Positions 1 to 7,354 of a stretch of DNA of 50,200 bases are shown here, in pieces. A program made the translations under genes and the position numbers. The notes below the pieces were generated by a model that saw only the letters and a program-made list of their open reading frames with translations, made no database searches and was not told the origin of the DNA. The stretch's first letter is position 1, and every line of letters begins with the position of its first letter. Source of the stretch: Planomonospora parontospora (GTDB lineage Bacteria > Actinomycetota > Actinomycetes > Streptosporangiales > Streptosporangiaceae); assembly GCA_014647935.1 (NCBI GenBank), contig BMQD01000031.1, forward strand, positions 1 to 50,200, written 5' to 3'.

Positions 1-171
1 CCGCCGGAATCCGATCTCCCGCCGCCCTCGAACAAGTACCAAAACTTACGATCGGCTCAGTTACCGGGGAAGACGGCTGATTCCGCCGTCGTGTCAGGAA
101 GGACCGTAGGCACACCCCTGTAGGGGAACCCGTACCGCTGTGAAGCCAAAGCACCCGCACAAAAGTACGGG
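1..171. other. Non-coding edge region with three small inverted repeats
   Basis: No convincing coding frame is present. Three inverted repeats are visible: GACGGC (72-77) with GCCGTC (85-90), CCCC-TGTA-GGGG (115-126), and CCCGTAC (129-135) with GTACGGG (165-171). The last directly abuts the stop codon of the XRE regulator gene on the minus strand, so it could act in its termination, although its 29-nt loop is long. The left edge of the window may cut a neighbouring element. Confidence 0.35.
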
Positions 172-1386
172 TCAGGCGATGCCCGCCCGAGCGGCCAGGC
201 CTCGAAGCTGGGGAGTGCTGGCCCGGTGCTCGCGCTTGAGGAGCTGGGTCAGCAGGTCACGGGTACGCCCGCCGTAGCGGACGAGTTGCGGCGAGAGCCG
301 TTCGGCTTCCAGGAGCATGTTCACCGCCGCCGCATCCTTGCGTTGCGCCGCGTAGGCCCGCGCGAGATCGAGATGCACCTGAGCGCGCCGGCCGACGAGC
401 CCGGCGGCGAGTTCGGTGGTGTTCAGCGTCTCGCCCTTGCTGATGGCCTGCCGCGGGTCTCCGGACTCCACCGCGGCGGAGACCTCGTGAATGGTGACGT
501 TGGTCAGCCCGAACGCCGTCCAGAAGTCGTTGCGGTCGTGCCCGATGTGTTCGGCCGTCCGCCGCGCTCGCTCAAGGAACGCCCTTACTGCCGTGTGGTC
601 GTACCGGGCAGCCGCAGCGGTGACCGCCACGAGGTGGAGCGCTCCGAAGACGGACAGCGGCCGAGGGTCCGAGCGGCGAGTGGACCGCCCCAGCGCGTCC
701 ACCGCCCGCAGCGCGAGCTGAAGGGCCTTGTCCGGCTCGCGGAGCCGGACGAAGACGTAACCGAGCCGGTAGGCGCTCACTGCGACGAGTAGCGGTTTTT
801 CGGCTTCTTCGGCGGCAGCGAGCGATCGGTCGGCGGCCATCCACGCCGGTTCGGCTTCCCCGACGCGTCGCAGCGTGGTCGTGGTGCAGTGGTAGGTCAG
901 CGATCGGAGGGTCTGGTAAGCCCGGCGGTGCCGAGCAGGGGTATGGCGGCTACCCAGTTCGGTCGCCACGATCAGCCGAGGTAGCCGCTGGCCGACCTCG
1001 TCATAACGCGTCGCCTGATAGAGCCGGTTCACCTGGCGTATCTCGTGGCGGAGCCAGACGAGACTTTCCGGTGACCCTTCGGCGTGGCCGGGGTCGATCA
1101 GCGAGGACAGGCCGTCGTAACCCATCATGGCTTGCCGGATGCCGACTGCGGCTTGATAGGGCGTCATCGCGTCTGCCTTCGTCGCGGTGAGGTCATCGAC
1201 GGGCAAGCCCAGGATCTCAGTGAGAGCATTGATGACGGTGTGGCTGTCCATGGAGCGTCGGCCCCGCTCCACCTGGCTGAGCCAGCTCTCGGACCGGCCG
1301 ATCAGTCCCGCGAGGACGGTTTGCGACAGCCCACGACGACGCCGTGCCCGTGCGATCCGCTGACCGATGTCCTTGCGGGCATCCAC
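172..1386 (-). CDS. XRE-family helix-turn-helix transcriptional regulator with helical-repeat C-terminal region
   Basis: Predicted cytoplasmic DNA-binding regulator of about 404 aa. Residues about 5-60 form a classic lambda-Cro/XRE helix-turn-helix (GLSQTVLAGLIGRSESWLSQ followed by VERGRR). The rest is an Ala/Arg/Leu-rich helical region resembling the TPR-like sensing part of many actinobacterial XRE regulators. The frame stays open further upstream, but a GTG at 1386 is preferred: it gives a normal N-terminus just before the HTH, has AGGGGTG about 5 nt upstream, and lies 4 nt after the stop of the flavoprotein gene, so the two are co-transcribed. XRE/flavoprotein pairs of this kind recur in actinomycetes. 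The ligand and target are unknown; the flavoprotein product is an obvious candidate signal (inference). Confidence 0.85.
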   Translation of the reverse strand: MDARKDIGQRIARARRRRGLSQTVLAGLIGRSESWLSQVERGRRSMDSHTVINALTEILGLPVDDLTATKADAMTPYQAAVGIRQAMMGYDGLSSLIDPGHAEGSPESLVWLRHEIRQVNRLYQATRYDEVGQRLPRLIVATELGSRHTPARHRRAYQTLRSLTYHCTTTTLRRVGEAEPAWMAADRSLAAAEEAEKPLLVAVSAYRLGYVFVRLREPDKALQLALRAVDALGRSTRRSDPRPLSVFGALHLVAVTAAAARYDHTAVRAFLERARRTAEHIGHDRNDFWTAFGLTNVTIHEVSAAVESGDPRQAISKGETLNTTELAAGLVGRRAQVHLDLARAYAAQRKDAAAVNMLLEAERLSPQLVRYGGRTRDLLTQLLKREHRASTPQLRGLAARAGIA

Positions 1387-1390
1387 GCCA

Positions 1391-1921
1391 TCACCCCTGT
1401 GAGTGTCGGCCCCCGACAACGCTGTGCAGCTCGTGCATGATGCGTTCCCAGGATGGCATGCGCGCATGCGGTGGGGCCTCGGGATCGAACAGCACCCGCA
1501 CGCCCATCTCCCGCAGAGCATCGAGGCTCCACCCGAAGGCCAGATGCCGGGCGAGAGCGTCTTTCAGCAGCGGCACGGCGACGATGGGGGTGCCGAAGCC
1601 CATCACCTCGCACAGCAGGCCCACCGCGAACGTGTCGGCGATGCCGTTCGCCCACTTGTTGATCGTGTTGAACGTCGCCGGAGCCACGATCACCGCATCT
1701 GCCGGAGGCAGTCCCTTGGGCTCGTCCGGCATCCGGTAGGTGCTGCGGACCCGGTCACCCGTCAGCCGTTCCAGCTCTGGAGCGTCGATGAAGCGTGCGC
1801 CCATCGGAGTGGTGACGACGTGGACCCGCCATCCGGCTTCCTGAGCGAGCAACACGAGGCGGTGAACGTCGGCAGCCGCAGGTGCAGCGCACGCGATCAC
1901 GTACAGGACGCCACGCCTCAT
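1391..1921 (-). CDS. Flavoprotein of the phosphopantothenoylcysteine decarboxylase-like family
   Basis: Protein of about 176 aa with a Rossmann-like flavoprotein fold (PF02441 type). The N-terminal strand GVLYVIACAAPAA is followed by VVTTPMGARFID and the family motif APATFNTINKWANGIADT, which in PPC decarboxylases lines the FMN and substrate sites. It is shorter than, and not fused to, a CoaB synthetase, so it is not CoaBC; it is probably an FMN-binding enzyme of unknown substrate. Start choice: ATG 1921 has GGAG upstream in the mRNA, and a candidate -10 box TAGGAT (1952-1947, minus strand) would put the transcript start near 1940, excluding the alternative ATG at 1945. It is the first gene of a two-gene operon with the XRE regulator. 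Confidence 0.8.
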   Translation of the reverse strand: MRRGVLYVIACAAPAAADVHRLVLLAQEAGWRVHVVTTPMGARFIDAPELERLTGDRVRSTYRMPDEPKGLPPADAVIVAPATFNTINKWANGIADTFAVGLLCEVMGFGTPIVAVPLLKDALARHLAFGWSLDALREMGVRVLFDPEAPPHARMPSWERIMHELHSVVGGRHSQG

Positions 1922-2012
1922 CTCTGTGCGGTCTCCATAAGCCATGATCCTAAACAGGATCAGCGCCCCGGACCATCGCGCGGAGGAGCGGCTGAAGGCC
2001 CTCACGGTGTGG

Positions 2013-2387
2013 TCAGCCGAGGCTTCCCGATTCCCGCTCCTTCCGGATCATGCGGGCGATGGTGAGGCGCTGGCGGGAGAGTTCGGCCAAGGAGGCTTCG
2101 CCGTCCCGGTGGCCGCCTCCGGCGTAGCTCCACTGCCCGATCATGACCAGCTCCGCCCCTTCCGCAGGGTCAGGTAGCCCGAGCGCCTGCCGTGCCTCTG
2201 CGGCCCGGTGGTCGGCCCGTACCCGGCGGAGATCGCCGAGGGTGACGGAGTAGCGGCGTGACTTGGTCGAGAAGTGCCCGCCGTAGCCGAGCGTGTGAGC
2301 CCACTTCCGCAGCGGGACGCTCCGGTACCCCGGAAGGTCACCGAGACTGGAACAGGTGTAGATCATGCGCCGTATGCGCTCGTCGCT
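2013..2387 (-). pseudogene. 3' remnant of a RepSA-type replication initiator gene
   Basis: The minus-strand frame matches the C-terminal part of actinobacterial replication initiators carried by AICE-type integrative elements such as pSAM2. Recognisable segments are RRMIYTCSSLG, then RKWAHTLGYGGHFSTKSRRYS, then a WSYAGGG motif and a charged helical tail. A normal initiator is about 450-550 aa; here only about 120 residues of family-like sequence remain. Homology stops near 2385, and further upstream the frame reads into non-family sequence and the promoter region of the divergent toxin gene. I read this as a 5'-truncated relic marking an old integrated element. The family call is from memory of its conserved motifs. 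Confidence 0.7.
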
Positions 2388-2433
2388 CGCCCAGCGCGTT
2401 CGTGTGAAAACAGAGTACGAGAGAGCCTCGCCC

Positions 2434-2451
2434 CATAGCATCGATGCTATG
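2434..2451. promoter_or_regulatory. 18-bp perfect palindrome covering the toxin start codon (candidate autoregulatory operator)
   Basis: CATAGCATCGATGCTATG is its own reverse complement and ends in the ATG of the toxin gene. It contains TAGCAT (2436-2441), a TAnnnT-type -10 box 7 nt before the ATG, so the transcript would be leaderless. A site overlapping both the -10 and the start codon is well placed for repression by the downstream XRE antitoxin, as in other type II toxin-antitoxin operons. Binding is inferred. Confidence 0.6.
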
Positions 2452-2802
2452 ACCTGGGGTACCGTGGAGCTGGAGCCAGAAGTTCGCAAGTGGCTTGAGG
2501 ACCTGCCTTCGGCGCTGTTCGCGAGGGCGGCCTTCTATGTCGATCTTCTTGCGGCAGAGGGGCCTCTGCTGGGTGAGCCTTACACCAAGCAGTTGGACGG
2601 CAAGCTGCGCGAACTCCGGTTCCATCTCGACGAGTTCGCGATGCGGATCACATATTGGATCGCGCCCGGTCGCCGGATCGTGCTTCTGACCGTGTTCCAC
2701 AAGACGCGGGCACGTGATGATCGGGAGATCGATCGGGCTCGGCGGGCCATGCGTCGCTGTATCGAGTCGGCGCACACCGTTGACGAGGAAGAAGCGGTAT
2801 GA
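2449..2802 (+). CDS. Type II toxin, RelE/HigB-like (phage Gp49-like family)
   Basis: Small basic protein of 117 aa resembling HigB/RelE-superfamily mRNA interferases. It has an N-terminal helix (PEVRKWLEDLPSALFARAAF), then LLGEPYTKQLDGKLRELRFH, strands ending in RITYWIAPGRRIVLLTVFHK, and a C-terminal Arg-rich helix. The KL-x-ELR, R-x-xY and LLTVFHK pattern is typical of the Gp49-like branch. Such toxins cleave mRNA at the ribosome and are neutralised by an XRE antitoxin. The antitoxin gene follows with a 4-bp ATGA overlap, the usual higBA order. ATG 2449 is preferred over upstream in-frame codons because it begins at the palindromic operator and at the natural N-terminus of the fold. Activity is not demonstrated. 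Confidence 0.85.
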   Translation: MTWGTVELEPEVRKWLEDLPSALFARAAFYVDLLAAEGPLLGEPYTKQLDGKLRELRFHLDEFAMRITYWIAPGRRIVLLTVFHKTRARDDREIDRARRAMRRCIESAHTVDEEEAV

Positions 2803-3098
2803 GCGAACAGGGAAGCTGGCGGGAGCTCAGGGATCGCCGGATGGCCGAGCCGGGTGCGGCCGAGGCGTATGAGGCCGCACGTATCGCCTACGAGTTGGGC
2901 AGGACGGTCAGGACGATGCGCGAGGGGCGGGGGTGGAGCCAGAGCGACCTGGCCCGGGAGGCCGGCATGACCCAGTCCGCGGTGGCCCGCTTCGAGGCGG
3001 GCGGAACCATCCCCACCCTGCCGGTTCTGGAGCGTCTGGCACGCGCCCTGGACGCGGATGTCGAGGTCCGGCTGACACCGAAGGCGCCGGCCGCCTGA
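2799..3098 (+). CDS. XRE-family antitoxin, HigA-like
   Basis: 99-aa protein with an N-terminal helical extension (RDRRMAEPGAAEAYEAAR) and a central helix-turn-helix: TVRTMREGRGWSQSDLAREA, then GMTQSAVARFEAGGTIPTLP, then a fifth helix LERLARALDADVEVRL. This is the standard Cro/C1-type antitoxin of HigB-like toxins. It should bind and neutralise the toxin and repress the operon, probably at the palindrome 2434-2451. The ATG overlaps the toxin stop (ATGA), which implies translational coupling. Confidence 0.88.
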   Translation: MSEQGSWRELRDRRMAEPGAAEAYEAARIAYELGRTVRTMREGRGWSQSDLAREAGMTQSAVARFEAGGTIPTLPVLERLARALDADVEVRLTPKAPAA

Positions 3099-3294
3099 GA
3101 GGTTTCAGGAGCACTCCGGATCTTGTCTCAGAGCTCTCCGGTCGCTGCGGCATCGGTGGAACCGGGTCGCGTGCCCGGTGGGCCTGACCTCCGCCGAGGC
3201 CTGACGGACACGCCTTCTCTCGGATGGGATCGTCTGCGATCGACGGCCTGCGGCGACCTGGCGGTCAGCCCGTGCATCGGTGATGCTGTGACGC

Positions 3295-4134
3295 GTGGAG
3301 TACGTGTCCAGAGTGCCGCGACCGCCGCTGGACGGGCTGGTCGACGACCTCTACTACCTGGAGGGTGCGCCGCCGTACGCCCGGCTGACGCTGCCGCCGA
3401 TGCCGGCGGCGTTGCTCATCGTCAACCTCGGGGCGCCGTTCCGCATCCGCGCCGGCACCGACATCGAGACGGCCGAGTACGCCGACGGCTGCGTGGTCAC
3501 CACACCCACCCGCGCCTTCGAGTTCGGGTATCCGCCGGGGACCCGGTCCGTCGGCGTGCACTTCAAGCCGTGGGGGCCGGCGCCGTTCCTGCCGATGCCC
3601 GCGGCCGAGCTGTGCGACCGGCCGGTGACCGTGGAGCAGGTCTGGGGCCGGCCCGCCGTTGCCGAGCTGCGGGACCGGCTGGCCGCGGCGGACGGACCGC
3701 ACGAGATGCTGACGCTGCTCGAGCAGGAGCTGATGCGGCGGTTGCGCGAGACCGCCGGCCTGGGGCTGGTCCGCCGTACGAGCAGCGTCATCGCGGCGAC
3801 CGGCGGGTCGGTGGCGATCGGCGACCTGAGCGCGGCAGCCGGTGTCAGCAGCACTCATCTGGCACAGCGGTTCAAGGAGCTCATCGGCGTCACGCCGAAG
3901 CGGCTGGCACGCACCCACCGCTTCGCCGCCACCGTGTTGGCGATCGATCCCGCCGGACCGATCGACTGGGGTGACCTCGCCGGTGGCGCAGGCTACTTCG
4001 ACCAGGCCCACTTCGGCCACGAGTTCCGGGCGTTCACCGGGCTCACGCCGACGCGGTACGTCGAGGTCCGGCGGCGGTTCCTGCGCGAACACCCCGGCCA
4101 CGCGCTGGACGGCTGGCCGCTGCCGGCCGATTGA
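3295..4134 (+). CDS. AraC-family transcriptional regulator
   Basis: 279-aa regulator. The N-terminal half resembles the DUF6597-type sensor region of actinobacterial AraC proteins (VDDLYYLEGAPPYARLTLPP, later GVHFKPWGPAPFL). The C-terminal residues about 165-270 hold two helix-turn-helix units: VAIGDLSAAAGVSSTHLAQR-FKELIGVTPKRLAR, then GGAGYFDQAHFGHEFRAFTG-LTPTRY, matching the AraC signature. GTG 3295 sits 7 nt after GATGCT (3282-3287), a plausible -10, and lacks a clear ribosome-binding site, so the message may be leaderless. The reductase gene downstream starts 65 bp after the stop, and such AraC/RibD-like pairs are common; co-transcription is likely but unproven. Confidence 0.85.
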   Translation: MEYVSRVPRPPLDGLVDDLYYLEGAPPYARLTLPPMPAALLIVNLGAPFRIRAGTDIETAEYADGCVVTTPTRAFEFGYPPGTRSVGVHFKPWGPAPFLPMPAAELCDRPVTVEQVWGRPAVAELRDRLAAADGPHEMLTLLEQELMRRLRETAGLGLVRRTSSVIAATGGSVAIGDLSAAAGVSSTHLAQRFKELIGVTPKRLARTHRFAATVLAIDPAGPIDWGDLAGGAGYFDQAHFGHEFRAFTGLTPTRYVEVRRRFLREHPGHALDGWPLPAD

Positions 4135-4199
4135 TTTCTTACAAGACCGACAGCGCACGCCACGCTAATTTGGGGCACCCCGAAGCAGAGGAGAGCCCC

Positions 4200-4781
4200 G
4201 TGGGCAAGGTGGTCATGTACGGCTCGGTGTCGGTGGACGGCTTCATCGCGGACGAGAACGACCGGCCCGGACCGCTGTTCGACTGGTTGTCCGGCGGTGA
4301 CGTCCCGTTGGACGAGAGCGGTGAGCTGAAGGTGTCACAGACCTCCTACGACTACACCCGGGCGTACTGGGACCAGATCGGGGTCACGATCGTCGGCCGC
4401 CACGTCTTCGACCTGACGGACGGCTGGGACGGGAAGCCGCCGGGCGGGATCGACCACGTGGTCGTCGTGACGCACCGGCCGAGGCCCGAGGGCTGGGACC
4501 CCGAGGCGCCGTTCCACTTCGTCGACGACGTCGAGGCGGCCATGGCCAGGGCGCAGGAGCTCGCGGGTGACCGCACGGTCGAGGTCGCCGCCGGTGACGT
4601 CGGCGGCCAGATGCTGGCCGCGGGGCTCGTCGACGAGGTGCGCATGGACGTCGTACCCGTCGTGTTCGGGTCCGGCAAGCGCTACTTCGGGCCGGTCGAC
4701 GCGCAGCACCTGTTGGAGGACCCTGATGCGGTGATCCAGGGCGACCGGGTGCTCCACCTGCGCTATCGGGTGCGCCGGTGA
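4200..4781 (+). CDS. Dihydrofolate reductase-like (RibD C-terminal domain) protein
   Basis: 193-aa cytoplasmic protein of the RibD_C/DHFR-like fold. Visible features are the N-terminal strand VVMYGSVSVDGFIADEND, an NADP-loop-like stretch TIVGRHVFDLTDGWDGKPPGG, and the C-terminal GGQMLAAGLVDEVRMDVVPVVFGSGKRYF motif. Members are probable NADPH-dependent reductases with mostly unknown substrates; it is neither true FolA nor a full RibD because the deaminase domain is missing. GTG 4200 is chosen over an upstream ATG at 4131 because it follows GAGGAG at normal spacing and the fold starts there. Possibly in one transcript with the AraC regulator. Confidence 0.82.
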   Translation: MGKVVMYGSVSVDGFIADENDRPGPLFDWLSGGDVPLDESGELKVSQTSYDYTRAYWDQIGVTIVGRHVFDLTDGWDGKPPGGIDHVVVVTHRPRPEGWDPEAPFHFVDDVEAAMARAQELAGDRTVEVAAGDVGGQMLAAGLVDEVRMDVVPVVFGSGKRYFGPVDAQHLLEDPDAVIQGDRVLHLRYRVRR

Positions 4782-4782
4782 C

Positions 4783-4799
4783 CGATCCGAGCGGGATCG
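4783..4799 (+). terminator. Hairpin after the DHFR-like gene
   Basis: CGATCC (4783-4788), a 5-nt loop, then GGATCG (4794-4799), starting one base after the stop codon. There is no long U-tract, only TTG, so intrinsic termination is plausible but not certain. Confidence 0.45.
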
Positions 4800-4894
4800 T
4801 TGCTCATGTCAGGGGCTGATGTCCCGCTGGGGGAGTGCTCGGGCCGGGAGATCTTTCCGGTGGGTCGTATCGATCCTGCCGAAGCCGGCCGCCG

Positions 4895-5686
4895 TCAGCG
4901 GCAGCCCGCGAACCACTGCATGGTTTCGGCGAGCCCTTCCCAGTGCGTGTACGCCTCAGGATCGAGCACCTCATCCTGGGGGCGTGACCGGACCAGGCCC
5001 ATCAGAGGCTCGAAGCCGAGGGCGCGGTAGTCAGGATCCTTCCTTCTGTGCACCGCCACACGGAAGACCGTCATCTTCGTCGCCGCGTCGACGGGGATGC
5101 CCAACGGGCAGGAGCGGTCCACCGCGTTCGGTATCCCGTCGAGTTCCTGCCGGGAGGGAATCCCATCTCTCAGATGGTTCATCAGGGAAAGGACCGGTGC
5201 GCAGCCCGTCCGGTCATCGTCTATGCGGGCGACGCGCAGGAGGACGACCTTGCCTGAGAGCACCCGGTATGCCAGCACTGTCCCAGGCGTCAGGTCGGTG
5301 ACGTGGCGCCAGGGACGATGTAAGCGCTTGCGCTCCGGCTGCGGGCCGGTGAGCTGGACCTGGACCTTCTGGAGAACGGCTTGCCGACCGGTGAGAGCCT
5401 TGGCCCCCTCCTCCGCCCAGCGCGACAACCCCTCGCCTCGCTCGATGATGCCCAGTGCCCGGTCACGTACCGTTGCGTCCAGTCGGCCGATCTTCGATTG
5501 GGCGACGGCGAGCGCCAGCCAGACCACGGGGCCCTCGTCGGGGTCGTCCAGCACTTCGGCGTATGACTCCAGGACGTGGCGTTGGGCGTCCTCGTCGGCC
5601 GTTCCGTCCTCGATGAGTCCGCGATAGCCGTCCCGGACGTCGCAGGCGAGGTCGTCCGAGAACAGCGCGGGACCCCAGGCGCCCAT
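4895..5686 (-). CDS. Conserved hypothetical protein, DUF4259-like N-terminus
   Basis: 263-aa protein starting MGAWGPALFSDDLACDVRDG, the hallmark opening of a family of small actinobacterial proteins (DUF4259-like) in which WG-x-x-x-F-x-D-D/N-x-A recurs. The middle (EGPVVWLALAVAQSKIGRLD) is helical, and a later segment LTGPQPERKRLHRPWRHVTDL leads into a beta-rich C-terminal part. No signal peptide, membrane segment or catalytic motif is apparent. ATG 5686 follows GGAG with 7-nt spacing and matches the family N-terminus, so an upstream in-frame ATG is not used. Function unknown. Confidence 0.75.
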   Translation of the reverse strand: MGAWGPALFSDDLACDVRDGYRGLIEDGTADEDAQRHVLESYAEVLDDPDEGPVVWLALAVAQSKIGRLDATVRDRALGIIERGEGLSRWAEEGAKALTGRQAVLQKVQVQLTGPQPERKRLHRPWRHVTDLTPGTVLAYRVLSGKVVLLRVARIDDDRTGCAPVLSLMNHLRDGIPSRQELDGIPNAVDRSCPLGIPVDAATKMTVFRVAVHRRKDPDYRALGFEPLMGLVRSRPQDEVLDPEAYTHWEGLAETMQWFAGCR

Positions 5687-5790
5687 CCACCGTCTCCGTT
5701 CCTCCGTATGGAAGATCAACGTATCCCGTTCGCCGACCGGCTCGGCAGGTCATGGCGGGGGCAGGGTCCGACGCGGTGCCATAAGGCGTC

Positions 5791-7122
5791 CTACCGGCAC
5801 GTCTTCGTCTCGGGAGAGCAGTGCTCGACCTCGGGATAACGGGGCGACGGCTTGTCCAGCAGGGGCTGGGATCTCTTGCGCAGGTGCAGGTCGAAGAAGG
5901 CCGCGACGTATCTGCGGGTGATGTCCATGGCGCGGGCACCGGGTATGCCGGCGCCGGTGTCGATGCCGAGCTGGTCGGCCAGCACGCCCAGGTCGGTGAA
6001 GGACGTGTGCTCCGCCCCGGTCACCAGGAGCCAGCGCTTCCAGCCGGTCAGCTGCTTCCAGTCGCGCTCCCAGGTGGCGGCCGCGTCTCCCCCGCCCGGG
6101 GTGTAGGCGGCCGACCTGCCCAGGAACAGGAACGGCCGTGCCAGCCCCCTGGCCGGGATCCGGACCTCCGTGGTGCCGTCGACGTCCGCACCGGCGCGTA
6201 TCCGGGAGTCCCCGAGCATGGCCGCGATGGTGCTCGCTCCTCCGACGGAGTGACCCGCCATCGCGATCCTGGAGGGGTCGATCAGGCGGGCGCCCTTCCA
6301 CCTCGGCCGGGCTCCGGTCAGCCGGTCGAGCACGAAGGAGACGTCGGCCGCCCGGCTCTTCGCCAGCTTCCCCCACCACGCCGGATCCTTCTCGATCCCA
6401 CAGGTGACGCAGGTGGCCACCCGCCCGTCGGGGAAGGTGGTGGCGACGTTCTCGTAGGTGTGGTCGATCGCGGCCACCACGTAGCCTCGGCTGGCCAGGT
6501 CCTCGGCCAGCGCCGTGAGTTCGCTCCGGGGTTTGGTGTGGCCGGGGGAGAGCACGACGAGGGGCAGGCCGCGCCTGCGGCCTGCCGGGCCGGCGTCGGT
6601 GAAGGCGTTGGTCCGCGTCCTGCTCAGCGTGTCGGCCGGAACGCCGGTGATCCCTCCGCTCTTCAGAAGCAGTTCGGACTCCTTGGGCGTCATGTACGAG
6701 GCCCGCTTGCGGCCTGGTGACTCGGCGGGGTACCACAGGGTGGCCATGAGCTCCCGGGCCTTCACCGAGGGAACCCAGGGGTCGGGGCGGGAGGTGTCTT
6801 TCAGGTACAGGGACGTGGTGCCGACCGGATGCGCACCGGTCGGTTCGGGCAGGCGGAGCGTGCTGCTCGACGCCGGTGAAAGGCCGGTTGCGGCAGGCGC
6901 GGACGCGTACGAGGCGGCCTCGGACCGGGCGGACACGGCCGGCGTGGTCGCCACGGATGCGAGCAGCCCGGCGGCGATCACACCGAAGCACAGGCTCCGG
7001 CCCCTTCCGCTTCGAGAGGAGCCCTGGCCGGTGGCGGCCGCGCCTTCCCCTGCGGTGCGTGCCGGTGTGCCCGCGCCGCCGTACCGCCCGCCCGTGTCCG
7101 TCGTCTCCGTCACATGACCCAT
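5791..7122 (-). CDS. Secreted alpha/beta hydrolase, PAF-acetylhydrolase/lipase-like
   Basis: About 443 aa. After a long Gly/Thr-rich N-terminus comes a positively charged stretch, a hydrophobic core (SLCFGVIAAGLLASVATTP) and an AVSA-type cleavage region, suggesting an unusually long signal peptide. The hydrolase domain shows RELMATLWYPAE, LPLVVLSPGHTKPRSELTAL (oxyanion region), RGYVVAAIDHTYENV and the nucleophile elbow AGHSVGGAST (Ser in G-H-S-V-G). A late His (TGAEHTSFTDL) and an Asp complete a likely catalytic triad. This matches bacterial platelet-activating-factor acetylhydrolase-like lipases; the substrate is unknown. Cysteines near 'CVTCG' and at the C-terminus (HCSPETKTC) could form disulfides, in keeping with export. 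The precise start (ATG 7122, GGAAGGA upstream) is uncertain. Divergent from the sensor kinase gene. Confidence 0.75.
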   Translation of the reverse strand: MGHVTETTDTGGRYGGAGTPARTAGEGAAATGQGSSRSGRGRSLCFGVIAAGLLASVATTPAVSARSEAASYASAPAATGLSPASSSTLRLPEPTGAHPVGTTSLYLKDTSRPDPWVPSVKARELMATLWYPAESPGRKRASYMTPKESELLLKSGGITGVPADTLSRTRTNAFTDAGPAGRRRGLPLVVLSPGHTKPRSELTALAEDLASRGYVVAAIDHTYENVATTFPDGRVATCVTCGIEKDPAWWGKLAKSRAADVSFVLDRLTGARPRWKGARLIDPSRIAMAGHSVGGASTIAAMLGDSRIRAGADVDGTTEVRIPARGLARPFLFLGRSAAYTPGGGDAAATWERDWKQLTGWKRWLLVTGAEHTSFTDLGVLADQLGIDTGAGIPGARAMDITRRYVAAFFDLHLRKRSQPLLDKPSPRYPEVEHCSPETKTCR

Positions 7123-7354
7123 GAACGTGCCCGTCCTTCCGGTTGAAACGGCCGCCTCGCCGGAGAAGTCCTGCGGGGCCGATGGCGGGGACAAGGCTAG
7201 AAGCGGCCGGCGCCCGCGCGCGTCGGCTGTCGTACCGGTATCGGATGCCTCCGTGGGATGATCCGCCCGCGGTGTCATCCTCGCGATGTACTCCCGGCGG
7301 ACACCGCCGTGGGCACCGAAGACGATGTGCGGTGGATCGCGCGAACGCGAAAAT

